A stretch of DNA of 53,180 nucleotides from Gallionella sp. Its GTDB lineage: Bacteria; Pseudomonadota; Gammaproteobacteria; Burkholderiales; Gallionellaceae. The stretch is from positions 1 to 53,180 of the forward strand of contig JAUSNM010000045.1 of assembly GCA_030645535.1 (NCBI GenBank), read 5' to 3'. Shown piece after piece: positions 20,218 to 28,758 of the stretch; position 1 is the first letter of the stretch, and each line of letters starts with the position of its first letter. Position numbers and translations under genes: made by a program. The notes below the pieces were generated by a model, which saw nothing but the letters and a program-made list of their open reading frames with translations, made no database searches and was not told the origin of the DNA.

Positions 20218-23200
20218 ATGCTATCAAAAGTGATCGACTGGTCGGCACGCAACCGCTTTCTGGTACTGCTGGCCACCCTGGCAGTCATTCTGGCGGGTGT
20301 TTATGCGGTGTTCAAGACGCCGCTGGATGCATTGCCTGATTTGTCTGATGTTCAGGTGATCGTCTATACCGAGTATTCAGGTCAGGCGCCGCAGGTGGTC
20401 GAGGATCAGGTCACCTATCCGCTCACCACTGCAATGCTGGCCGTGCCGAAATCTCGTGTGGTGCGCGGCTTCTCGTTCTTCGGCGCCTCGTTCGTGTATG
20501 TGATTTTTGAGGATGGCACCGACATTTACTGGGCGCGCTCCCGGGTGCTGGAATATCTCAACAGCATTGCGGGGCGCATGCCCAAAGGCGTCTCGCCGCA
20601 ACTGGGGCCGGATGCGACCGGCGTAGGCTGGGTTTACCAGTACGCCGTGTTGAGCGAGAAGCATAATCTCGCCCAGTTGCGCACCATGCAGGACTGGTAT
20701 TTGCGTTATCAGTTGACCAAGGTCCACGGTGTCGCGGAAGTCGCCTCAATCGGTGGTTTCGTGCAACAGTATCAGGTGACGGTCGATCCTGTAAAGCTGC
20801 GCGCCTACGGCATCCCCTTGAGCCGCGTATCGCAGGTCATCACGGATTCCAACCGCGATGTCGGCGGTCGCGTGGTGGAGATGAATGAGACCGAATATAT
20901 GGTCAGAGGGCGCGGCTACCTGCGCGGCAAGAGTGACATCGAGAGCCTGGTGGTGAAAGCCGACAAGGGAACACCCGTGTTGCTGCGCGACATCGCGCGG
21001 GTCGAACTGGGGCCGGACGAGCGGCGCGGCTTAACCGAACTGGATGGCGAGGGTGAAGTGGTATCGGGCATCGCGATGGCGCGCTACGGTCAAAATGCGC
21101 TGGAAGTCATCGAGAATATCAAGCAAAAACTCGCGGAGGTATCCGCAGGCCTGCCGGATGGCGTTCGTATCCAGACTACCTACGACCGTTCTGAACTGAT
21201 AGCACGCGCGATAGCCACTCTGAAACATACCTTGCTCGAAGAAGGGGTGATCGTGGCGCTGGTGTGCATGGTGTTCCTGATGCATGTGAGGAGTGCGCTG
21301 GTGGCCATCCTGATGCTGCCTGTCGGCGTGCTGATCGCCTTCATCGCGATGCGTGCTCTGGGCATGAATTCCAACATCATGAGTCTGGGCGGCATTGCGA
21401 TTGCGATCGGTGCGATGGTGGATGCGGCGATCGTGATGATCGAGAATGCGCACAAGCATATCGAACGGCTAAAGGTGGGCGAATCGCGTGCCGATGCGAT
21501 AATAACTGCCTGCCGTGAAGTCGGCCCGTCGCTGTTTTTCTCGTTGCTGATCATCACGGTGTCGTTCCTGCCGGTGTTCACGCTGGAGGCCCAGGAAGGC
21601 CGATTGTTCGGACCGCTGGCATTCACCAAGACCTTCGCGATGGCCGGAGCCGCCTTGCTGTCGGTGACGCTGGTGCCGGTGCTGATGCTGCTGTTCATCC
21701 GCGGACGCATCCTGCCGGAACAGCAGAACCCGCTGAATCGCTTGATGATCCGGGTCTATCGCCCGCTGATTGCCGCCGTATTGTTCAGAAAAAAGACCAC
21801 GATGGCTATCGCAGTGTTGGCATGTGTCGCAAGCTTGTATCCTGCGATGAAATTGGGCAGCGAATTCATGCCGACCTTGAATGAAGGAAGCCTGCTCTAT
21901 ATGCCGGCCTCCTTGCCCGGCATGTCAGTCACCAAAGCAGCGGAGCTGTTGCAGACGCAGGACAAGATCATCAAGAGCTTCCCTGAAGTGGCGCAGGTTT
22001 TCGGCAAGGCAGGCCGCGCGCAGACCGCCACCGATCCGGCACCGCTGGAAATGTTCGAGACGGTGATCAATCTCAAACCTGAGGATCAATGGCGGCCCGG
22101 CATGACGACCGACAAGCTGATCGCCGAGATGGATCGCGCCCTGCAATTTCCGGGGGTGGCGAACTCATGGACCATGCCGATCAAGGCGCGCATCGATATG
22201 CTGTCTACCGGCATACGAACTCCGATTGGAATCAAGGTGTTCGGCAAGAATCTTGAGGAAATGGAACTTGTCGCAAAGCAGATCGAAGCGGTGGTCAGGA
22301 AGGTTCCGGGCACCACCAGCGCCTTTGCCGAACGCTTGACCGGCGGCTTCTATCTCGATGTCACACCGGATCGCATGGCGTTGGCGCGTTACGGGTTAAC
22401 GGTCGGCGAAGTGCAGGACGTGATTGCCACGGCGTTAGGCGGTGAGAACGTCACCACCACGGTGGAAGGACTGGAACGTTTCGGGGTTAACGTGCGTTAT
22501 CCGCGCGAATTGCGCGGCACACCTGAAGAAATTGCCCGCGAAGTGCTGGTGACAACGAGTGACGGCGCGATGATCCCGTTAGGGCAACTCGCGAAGGTCA
22601 GTATCACCAAAGGCACCCCGTCCATCCGCACCGAGAATGCGCTGCTCTCCGCCTACATTTACGTGGACATCAGAGATCGCGACGTGGGTTCTTATGTGGC
22701 AGATGCCCGCCGTGCGGTGAACGAGCAGGTGACATTTCCACCCGGCTATTACGCGACCTGGAGCGGGCAGTTCGAATATATGGAACGGGCTTATGCACGG
22801 ATGAAGATCGTCATTCCGATCACCTTGCTGCTGATCTTTCTGTTGCTTTATTTAAACTTTAAGCGGGTCACCGAGTCGCTGATCGTGATGCTGTCCGTGC
22901 CGTTCGCGCTGACAGGCGGCCTGTGGTTGCTGTGGCTGCTCGATTACAACCTGTCGGTGGCGGTGGCGGTGGGCTTTATCGCACTGGCGGGTGTGGCGGC
23001 GGAGACCGGCGTGGTGATGCTGATCTATCTGGAGCAGGCTTGGCAGACTTCAGAGGCTCGATGCGTAAAAGAGGGGCGCGCACCGACTCTTGTTGATCTG
23101 CATGACGCGATCATGCACGGTGCGGTGGAGCGTGTGCGGCCCAAGATGATGACCGTGGTGGCAATCATGGCAGGCCTTCTGCCCATCCTGTGGGGCACAG

Positions 23201-23349
23201 GCACAGGTTCTGAAGTGATGCGCCGTATCGCAGCACCGATGGTCGGCGGCATGCTCTCATCAGCCATACTGACGCTGCTGGTGATTCCGGTAATTTACGC
23301 GTTGCTGAAACAACGCGCGCTCGCATCGGGGGAGGATGTACAAAAGTAA
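20218..23349 (+). CDS. cusA: RND heavy-metal efflux pump CusA
   Basis: This 1043-residue inner-membrane proton antiporter exports Cu(I) and Ag(I) from periplasm and cytosol. It has the twelve-helix RND layout with two large periplasmic loops. The family signatures include IVMIENAHKHIE (about residues 405-416) and GFIALAGVAAETGVVMLIYL (about 920-940), where acidic and small residues form the proton relay. Length and N-terminus (SARNRFLVLLATLAVILAG) match CusA/CzcA. Methionine content in the pore domain supports the Cu/Ag subgroup. It starts one base after cusB stops. Confidence 0.95.
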   Translation: MLSKVIDWSARNRFLVLLATLAVILAGVYAVFKTPLDALPDLSDVQVIVYTEYSGQAPQVVEDQVTYPLTTAMLAVPKSRVVRGFSFFGASFVYVIFEDGTDIYWARSRVLEYLNSIAGRMPKGVSPQLGPDATGVGWVYQYAVLSEKHNLAQLRTMQDWYLRYQLTKVHGVAEVASIGGFVQQYQVTVDPVKLRAYGIPLSRVSQVITDSNRDVGGRVVEMNETEYMVRGRGYLRGKSDIESLVVKADKGTPVLLRDIARVELGPDERRGLTELDGEGEVVSGIAMARYGQNALEVIENIKQKLAEVSAGLPDGVRIQTTYDRSELIARAIATLKHTLLEEGVIVALVCMVFLMHVRSALVAILMLPVGVLIAFIAMRALGMNSNIMSLGGIAIAIGAMVDAAIVMIENAHKHIERLKVGESRADAIITACREVGPSLFFSLLIITVSFLPVFTLEAQEGRLFGPLAFTKTFAMAGAALLSVTLVPVLMLLFIRGRILPEQQNPLNRLMIRVYRPLIAAVLFRKKTTMAIAVLACVASLYPAMKLGSEFMPTLNEGSLLYMPASLPGMSVTKAAELLQTQDKIIKSFPEVAQVFGKAGRAQTATDPAPLEMFETVINLKPEDQWRPGMTTDKLIAEMDRALQFPGVANSWTMPIKARIDMLSTGIRTPIGIKVFGKNLEEMELVAKQIEAVVRKVPGTTSAFAERLTGGFYLDVTPDRMALARYGLTVGEVQDVIATALGGENVTTTVEGLERFGVNVRYPRELRGTPEEIAREVLVTTSDGAMIPLGQLAKVSITKGTPSIRTENALLSAYIYVDIRDRDVGSYVADARRAVNEQVTFPPGYYATWSGQFEYMERAYARMKIVIPITLLLIFLLLYLNFKRVTESLIVMLSVPFALTGGLWLLWLLDYNLSVAVAVGFIALAGVAAETGVVMLIYLEQAWQTSEARCVKEGRAPTLVDLHDAIMHGAVERVRPKMMTVVAIMAGLLPILWGTGTGSEVMRRIAAPMVGGMLSSAILTLLVIPVIYALLKQRALASGEDVQK

Positions 23350-23428
23350 TACATTGACGAACAAGGCTTTAATCGTTAGTCTGAATTCGACTGAACGCCT
23401 TGAATATTCAACTGAATATGAGGTCAGC

Positions 23429-23896
23429 ATGACACAGCAACAATCTGTTACGGCTCTACCCATCAAGCCCATCCAATTTGGAGCGGGCGCATTTGTGTTG
23501 TTGCTCGCCATTAATTTTGCTGTGGTCAGTCTGATTTCCGGGGTGGATTTCACACTCGAACAATTCGCAAAGTTCTGGTATTTCTTCGTGTCCCTTGCGC
23601 TGGGATTCGGCATTCAGGTGGGACTCTACACCTACCTCAGGCAACTCGTCGGGCAACATGGCGCATCAGGCAAGGTGGTCGCAGTGTCCGGCACGACCTC
23701 CACTGCGGCAATGGTTTCCTGTTGCGCACATTATCTGGTCAATATCTTGCCTGTTATGGGCGTCACCGGCTTTATTACCATCGTTGCAGAATATCAGATC
23801 GAGTTGTTCTGGGCAGGTCTTGCCTTTAACGTAGCCGGTATTCTGTATGTCGCGTCAAAAGTTAGCAAAGCTACTAAGGAGCATAAAAAATGCTGA
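23429..23896 (+). CDS. membrane protein of copper cluster, unknown function
   Basis: From ATG 23429 (GAGGT box 4 bases upstream) the product is 155 residues with four to five membrane helices. An upstream in-frame ATG at 23336 overlaps the end of cusA but has no spaced ribosome-binding site. A conserved-looking segment GTTSTAAMVSCCAHYL carries a Cys-Cys-x-His motif inside a helix, a possible metal site. It overlaps the following secreted-protein gene by 7 bases. Its place between cusA and copA suggests a role in copper handling; no family name is certain. Confidence 0.75.
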   Translation: MTQQQSVTALPIKPIQFGAGAFVLLLAINFAVVSLISGVDFTLEQFAKFWYFFVSLALGFGIQVGLYTYLRQLVGQHGASGKVVAVSGTTSTAAMVSCCAHYLVNILPVMGVTGFITIVAEYQIELFWAGLAFNVAGILYVASKVSKATKEHKKC

Positions 23897-24306
23897 GAAA
23901 ATATTGGGGTGGCTTGGCTTTTGCAATGATGATCGTTTTTACGCATAACGGCCTCATCGCGAATAGTTACGCAGCCGAGATTACGCCGCAAACAAGCAAC
24001 GAGCGGGGCATCAAGGTAACCGCCACGCTGCAAGCTATTCCTGCGGATGCGAAAACATGGACTTTTGAGGTGACTCTGGAAACCCATATCCAACCTTTGA
24101 ACGATGATTTGGCCAGGTCTGCAACACTGATTGTGGATGGCAAGCAATACCTGCCGCTGGCCTGGGACGGCGCGCCGCCCGGAGGCCATCACCGCAAGGG
24201 CGTGTTGCGCTTCCAGGCAACAGGCCCGCAGCCACGCTCGATGGAGCTGCAAATACGCCTGGCAGGCGATACCACGCCAAGAAGCTTCAAATGGTCGCTG
24301 AAATGA
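23890..24306 (+). CDS. secreted beta-rich protein of copper cluster
   Basis: The 138-residue product has an N-terminal signal peptide ending near residue 29 (SYAAE). The mature domain of about 105 residues is predicted beta-rich (VTLETHIQPLNDDL, SATLIVDGKQYLPLAW, LRFQATGPQPRSMELQI), like small immunoglobulin-like periplasmic proteins. AAGGAG precedes the ATG, and the gene overlaps the upstream membrane-protein gene. Pairs of this kind occur in metal-resistance clusters, which suggests joint function. I cannot assign one. Confidence 0.75.
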   Translation: MLRKYWGGLAFAMMIVFTHNGLIANSYAAEITPQTSNERGIKVTATLQAIPADAKTWTFEVTLETHIQPLNDDLARSATLIVDGKQYLPLAWDGAPPGGHHRKGVLRFQATGPQPRSMELQIRLAGDTTPRSFKWSLK

Positions 24307-24380
24307 GAATGCCGTTCATCCGTAAGCCATCTTTTTTGATTGGATATTCCCCAAACTATTAGAAAGAGGAGACCTGTGAG

Positions 24381-25712
24381 ATGTCATCCAACACGGAAAT
24401 AGCTTTGCCGCCTGCAATGCCCGGCATCGAACTGGCTAAACGTATCCTGCATCGCCTGTTCCGGGATTTCGACGAATCTATCCGCATCTGCCTGTGGGAT
24501 GGTTCCGAAATGCATACGGGTTGCGACCATCCGGTGTTTTCGCTGACCTTCCGATCAGCAAAAAATTTTCAGGAACTCGTTTTGTCGCGCGACCCGTTAT
24601 GCCTGGCGGAATCATATTTTCAGGGGCTCATTGAGATCGGCGGTGACTTCTACAACGCACTCAAGCTGCGTCACCATCTGAGTTCATTGCAACTGTCCCT
24701 GATAGAAAGGGCTGAACTTGCGGCTACAGCATTGAGGATCAAGCCGGAAAAAACCGCACAAAATAGCAGCGACACACCCAGGTGGGCAAAAACCTTCGGG
24801 CAAAAACTGGGCATCCGTTCCAGCAGACAGCTCAATCACGATGCCATTTCTTTTCATTATGACGTTTCCAATGATTTCTACGCGCTGTGGCTGGACGAAC
24901 AAATGGTCTATTCCTGCGCCTATTATGAGGCTGCCGGTCAGAGCCTGGAGCAAGCGCAACGCAACAAGCTCGATCATATTTGCCGCAAGTTGCGACTCAA
25001 ACCCGGCGAGCGACTGCTCGACATCGGCTGTGGCTGGGGCGCGCTGATTTGCTGGGCTGCGGAACATTACGGCGTGAACGCACACGGCATCACGTTAAGC
25101 CAAAATCAGTATGACCATGCTCAAAATGTGATCAAGCAGCGCGGGCTTGAACAACAGGTCTCTGTCGAACTTGTTGATTATCGCGACCTGCCGGTTGATG
25201 CCAGGTATGACAAGCTGGTGAGCGTCGGCATGTTCGAACACGTCGGCTTGAAGAACTTGCCGGGCTACTTTGAAATCGCATGCCGACAGCTTAAACCCGG
25301 CGGACTATTCCTCAACCACGGTATCACCAGCGATGAAGGCGGCTGGAAGAAAAGCGTTGCGACCGAATTTATCAATCGTTATGTATTTCCCGACGGTCAA
25401 CTGGAAACCATCAGCATGGTGCAGCAGATCATGGAGGATACCGGTTTCGAAATTCATGACGTCGAAAGCCTCAGACAGCACTATGCGCTGACGCTGCGCG
25501 AGTGGGTAAGACGCCTCGAACAACGCCATGAAGAAGCGCTGCAATATGTGAGCGAACCCGTCTTTCGCATCTGGCGGCTGTATATGGCGGCCAGCGCACT
25601 GCAGTTCGAAGAAGGCTGCGCCGGGATATATCAAGTCCTGATTTCCAGGCGCGAATCGTTTTCAAACCCGGTTCCGCTCACGCGACATGATCTTTATCAA
25701 CAGACACGCTGA
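24381..25712 (+). CDS. cfa: cyclopropane-fatty-acyl-phospholipid synthase
   Basis: The 443-residue enzyme transfers a methylene group from S-adenosylmethionine to double bonds in membrane phospholipid chains. The N-terminal lipid-binding domain (about 1-140) is followed by the class I methyltransferase domain with the SAM motif LLDIGCGWGAL (about 211-221) and the family motifs QMVYSCAYY and VGMFEHVG. The C-terminal catalytic end (RMW-like FRIWRLYM) is intact. It lies between copper genes, consistent with membrane protection under stress. An AGAGGAG box lies upstream of the ATG. Confidence 0.92.
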   Translation: MSSNTEIALPPAMPGIELAKRILHRLFRDFDESIRICLWDGSEMHTGCDHPVFSLTFRSAKNFQELVLSRDPLCLAESYFQGLIEIGGDFYNALKLRHHLSSLQLSLIERAELAATALRIKPEKTAQNSSDTPRWAKTFGQKLGIRSSRQLNHDAISFHYDVSNDFYALWLDEQMVYSCAYYEAAGQSLEQAQRNKLDHICRKLRLKPGERLLDIGCGWGALICWAAEHYGVNAHGITLSQNQYDHAQNVIKQRGLEQQVSVELVDYRDLPVDARYDKLVSVGMFEHVGLKNLPGYFEIACRQLKPGGLFLNHGITSDEGGWKKSVATEFINRYVFPDGQLETISMVQQIMEDTGFEIHDVESLRQHYALTLREWVRRLEQRHEEALQYVSEPVFRIWRLYMAASALQFEEGCAGIYQVLISRRESFSNPVPLTRHDLYQQTR

Positions 25713-25755
25713 ATCAATAGTTAAAATTATCCATCAAAATTAAGCTATTGATTCA
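25710..25755. promoter_or_regulatory. 11-bp inverted repeat between cfa and copA
   Basis: The arms TGAATCAATAG (25710-25720) and CTATTGATTCA (25745-25755) are exact reverse complements, 24 bases apart. The left arm begins at the cfa stop codon and the right arm ends 20 bases before copA. It could be an operator for copA or a transcript hairpin. It does not resemble a CueR MerR-type operator. Confidence 0.6.
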
Positions 25756-25775
25756 CTTTCTTAAAGGGGATTGTT

Positions 25776-28070
25776 ATGAGCATCACCACCGATCCGGTAT
25801 GCGGGATGAAGGTCGACATTGAATCGCGACACAGCGTGGAGCACGCGGGTGAACGTTATTATTTTTGCTCGCAGCATTGCCTGGAAAAATTCCAGAAAAA
25901 CCCAGCCGCATATATCAATGCGGATGTAACGGCCCCTGCTGTTCAAGCGCCCTTGGTAGGCTCTGTCTACACCTGCCCGATGCACCCGGAAGTAGTAAGC
26001 CGCGCACCGGGCAGTTGCCCGATCTGCGGCATGGCGTTGGAGGCGCGCAACGCGCCATCGGAAGACAATACAGAATTGAAGGATATGACGCGCCGCTTCT
26101 GGGTGAGCGCGGCGCTGGCCTTCCCGGTATTCATGATGGCGATGGTATCCGATCTGGCGCCACAATTCGTGCCTGATGCTGTCTCCATGCAGCTATTGCA
26201 ATGGCTGGAATTCGCGCTGGCCACACCCGCTGTGCTGTGGAGCGGCTGGCCGATCTTTCAGCGCGGATGGGCATCGGTGGTCAATCGCAGTCTCAACATG
26301 TTTACGCTGATTTCGCTCGGTGTCGGCGTGGCATGGATATACAGCGTGGCAGCGATGCTGCTGCCGGGAATTTTTCCGCCTGCGATGCGCAGCATGGGGG
26401 AGACGGTGCCGGTGTATTTTGAGGCGGCGGCAGTCATCATGGCCTTGGTTTTGTTAGGGCAGGTGATGGAGTTGCGCGCGCGCAGCCAGACCAGCGCCGC
26501 GATCAAACTGCTGCTGGGGCTTTCTCCCAAGAACGCGCGCATCGTGCGTACAGATGGTGTCGAGGAAGACATCCCGCTTGAACAAGTGCAGCTGAATGAC
26601 GTGCTGCGCGTGCGTCCCGGCGAAAAGGTGCCGGTGGACGGTGTGGTGCTGGAAGGTAACAGTTCGCTGGACGAATCGATGGTCACCGGCGAATCCATCC
26701 CGGTGGAAAAAACGACGGGTGCAAGGCTGATCGGCGCTACGGTGAACGGCACCGGCAGTCTGATGATGCGCGCCGAGCGCGTCGGCGCCGACACTTTGCT
26801 GGCACAGATCGTGCACATGGTAAGCGAGGCGCAGCGTTCGCGCGCACCTATCCAGCGGCTGGCCGATGTCACTGCGGGTTATTTTGTGCCGGCAGTGGTG
26901 CTGGCAGCGCTCGCCACACTAGCGGTCTGGGGACTCTTTGGGCCGGAGCCGCGCCTGGCGCATGCCATCGTCAATGCGGTGGCGGTGCTGATTATCGCCT
27001 GCCCGTGCGCGCTGGGACTGGCTACGCCGATGTCCATCATGGTCGGCACCGGGCGCGGCGCGCTGGTCGGCGTGCTGATCAAGAATGCCGAAGCGCTGGA
27101 AATTATGGAAAAGGTAAACACGCTGGTCGTGGACAAGACCGGCACGCTGACAGAAGGCAAACCGAAACTGACTTCGGTCATTCCGCTTGCCGGATTTGAA
27201 GAGGATGAGGTGCTGCGGCTGGGTGCCAGTCTGGAACGCGCCAGCGAACACCCGCTGGCCGCAGCCATTGTGAACGGCGCAGAGAAAAAGGGAATAACAC
27301 TCAATACCGTCAGTGATTTTAAATCGTTCACCGGCAAAGGCGTGACGGGAACGGTGGAGGGCAGGGCAGTCGCGCTGGGCAATCTCAAGCTGTTCGAGGA
27401 ACTGCACATTGATGCAGGCGACTTGCCCATCCGTGCCGAAGCCTTGCGCAGCGAAGGCCAAACGGTGATGCTGCTGGCAATCGACGGACATGCGGCAGGA
27501 CTGATCGGCGTGGCCGATCCCATCAAAGAATCAACTGCAGAAGCGATCCGCGCCCTGCATGAAGAAGGCGTGCAGGTGATCATGCTCACCGGCGACAACC
27601 GCATCACGGCACAAGCGGTGGCAAAAAAATTGGGTATAGACCGTATCGAGGCCGAAGTGCTGCCCGAGCAGAAAGCCTCCATCGTCAAACAACTGCAGGC
27701 GCAGGGCCGCATCGTGGCGATGGCGGGCGACGGCATCAACGACGCGCCGGCACTGGCTCAGGCGCAGGTGGGCATCGCGATGGGCACCGGCACCGACGTG
27801 GCGATGGAAAGCGCGGGCATCACCCTGATCAAGGGCGACCTGAACGGCATCGTGCGTGCGCTGCGCCTGTCCCGCGCCACCATGCGCAACATCCGCCAGA
27901 ACCTGTTCTTCGCCTTTATCTACAACGTGCTCGGTATTCCGATCGCAGCAGGCGTGCTGTACCCGTTCTTCGGCTTGCTGCTCTCGCCGATTATCGCCGC
28001 CGCAGCGATGAGTTTCAGTTCAGTATCAGTCATTACCAACGCGCTGCGGCTACGTAGCGTGAAACTTTAG
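25776..28070 (+). CDS. copA: copper-translocating P1B-type ATPase with YHS domain
   Basis: This 764-residue pump exports Cu(I) with ATP. In place of the usual CxxC metal-binding domain, the N-terminus has a YHS domain ([16 protein letters not shown], residues about 6-40) and a heavy-metal-binding segment ([18 protein letters not shown], about 65-90). Eight membrane helices follow. The transport site CPC lies in [13 protein letters not shown] (about 405), the phosphorylated Asp in DKTGTLTEG (about 453), and the hinge in [11 protein letters not shown] strong AAAGGGGA box precedes the ATG. It closes the copper cluster. Confidence 0.95.
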   Translation: MSITTDPVCGMKVDIESRHSVEHAGERYYFCSQHCLEKFQKNPAAYINADVTAPAVQAPLVGSVYTCPMHPEVVSRAPGSCPICGMALEARNAPSEDNTELKDMTRRFWVSAALAFPVFMMAMVSDLAPQFVPDAVSMQLLQWLEFALATPAVLWSGWPIFQRGWASVVNRSLNMFTLISLGVGVAWIYSVAAMLLPGIFPPAMRSMGETVPVYFEAAAVIMALVLLGQVMELRARSQTSAAIKLLLGLSPKNARIVRTDGVEEDIPLEQVQLNDVLRVRPGEKVPVDGVVLEGNSSLDESMVTGESIPVEKTTGARLIGATVNGTGSLMMRAERVGADTLLAQIVHMVSEAQRSRAPIQRLADVTAGYFVPAVVLAALATLAVWGLFGPEPRLAHAIVNAVAVLIIACPCALGLATPMSIMVGTGRGALVGVLIKNAEALEIMEKVNTLVVDKTGTLTEGKPKLTSVIPLAGFEEDEVLRLGASLERASEHPLAAAIVNGAEKKGITLNTVSDFKSFTGKGVTGTVEGRAVALGNLKLFEELHIDAGDLPIRAEALRSEGQTVMLLAIDGHAAGLIGVADPIKESTAEAIRALHEEGVQVIMLTGDNRITAQAVAKKLGIDRIEAEVLPEQKASIVKQLQAQGRIVAMAGDGINDAPALAQAQVGIAMGTGTDVAMESAGITLIKGDLNGIVRALRLSRATMRNIRQNLFFAFIYNVLGIPIAAGVLYPFFGLLLSPIIAAAAMSFSSVSVITNALRLRSVKL

Positions 28071-28101
28071 GCCGTGGCCACAACCCTAGAAAAAGCAGTT
28101 G

Positions 28102-28272
28102 TCCACGAAATACACGAAAATGGTTCTCGCAGGGATATTTCCCAAGGCGGCAATAACTCATAAAAAAACACAATTCAAATAGATACCATGATTTCGATAT
28201 TCACCTCGCTGGTGAGCTGCCGCATGAAAGTAAAATGTTGATTTATTTTGTGTCTTTCGTGCTTTTCGTGGA
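28102..28272. repeat. 171-bp element with near-perfect terminal inverted repeats
   Basis: An 18-base arm TCCACGAAATACACGAAA (28102-28119) pairs with TTTCGTGCTTTTCGTGGA (28255-28272), differing at two positions. Copies of such CACGAAA/TTTCGTG units are common intergenic repeats in proteobacteria (from memory). The interior has no gene. It may be a small non-autonomous mobile repeat or a pair of REP-like sequences. Confidence 0.6.
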
Positions 28273-28302
28273 TGAAAAAAGGTTTTATGAAAGGAGTGCG
28301 AA

Positions 28303-28536
28303 ATGTGGGGACATATGAGTGATTACGGCTGGGGGTGGGGCGGCATGGGTTTCGGTATGCTGCTGTTCTGGGGGCTGCTGATCGCAGCCATCGTGATGCT
28401 GGTGAAATGCTCCCGGGGGGGCGGTGCTTGCGGGCAGCGGGATAAGTCCGCGCTTGACATACTCAAGGAGCGCTATGCGCGCGGCGAGATCGAACGCGAT
28501 GAATTCGAGCAGAAGAAGCGCGACCTGCAAAGTTGA
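28303..28536 (+). CDS. SHOCT-domain small membrane protein
   Basis: The 77-residue product has a Trp/Gly/Met-rich N-terminus (MWGHMSDYGWGWGGMG), one membrane helix (about 17-35) and a C-terminal SHOCT motif (ALDILKERYARGEIERDEFE), a short helical oligomerisation segment. AAAGGAG precedes the ATG. Such proteins often sit beside copper ATPases, and a role in metal stress is inferred from that context. Confidence 0.88.
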   Translation: MWGHMSDYGWGWGGMGFGMLLFWGLLIAAIVMLVKCSRGGGACGQRDKSALDILKERYARGEIERDEFEQKKRDLQS

Positions 28537-28569
28537 GGATGTGGCGGGTGGAAAGTGCGGCGAACAGCT

Positions 28570-28665
28570 TGCCGTTGTCCCACAGCATCACGATGGCTGC
28601 AATTAGTTTCAGTTCGGTGTCGGCGATCGTCAACGCCCTCAGGATTAATCGGATAAAGATGGCAG
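28570..28665 (+). pseudogene. relic of a second copper ATPase C-terminus
   Basis: In the frame of an ATG at 28593, the translation MAAISFSSVSAIVNALR matches the C-terminus of the CopA encoded just upstream ([16 protein letters not shown]). The preceding residues (LPLSHSIT) also align with CopA's LLLSPIIA. No further ATPase sequence is present, so this is a leftover end of a duplicated or deleted pump gene. Codons differ from the intact copy, so it is not a recent duplication. Confidence 0.65.
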
Positions 28666-28758
28666 TTATGCTTTTATTAAATGTTATCAATCAACATACT
28701 GCGACATACTTCTCCGGGTACTTAGAGACTGTCGTTGAATAGGGAGCAGGGAATAACC

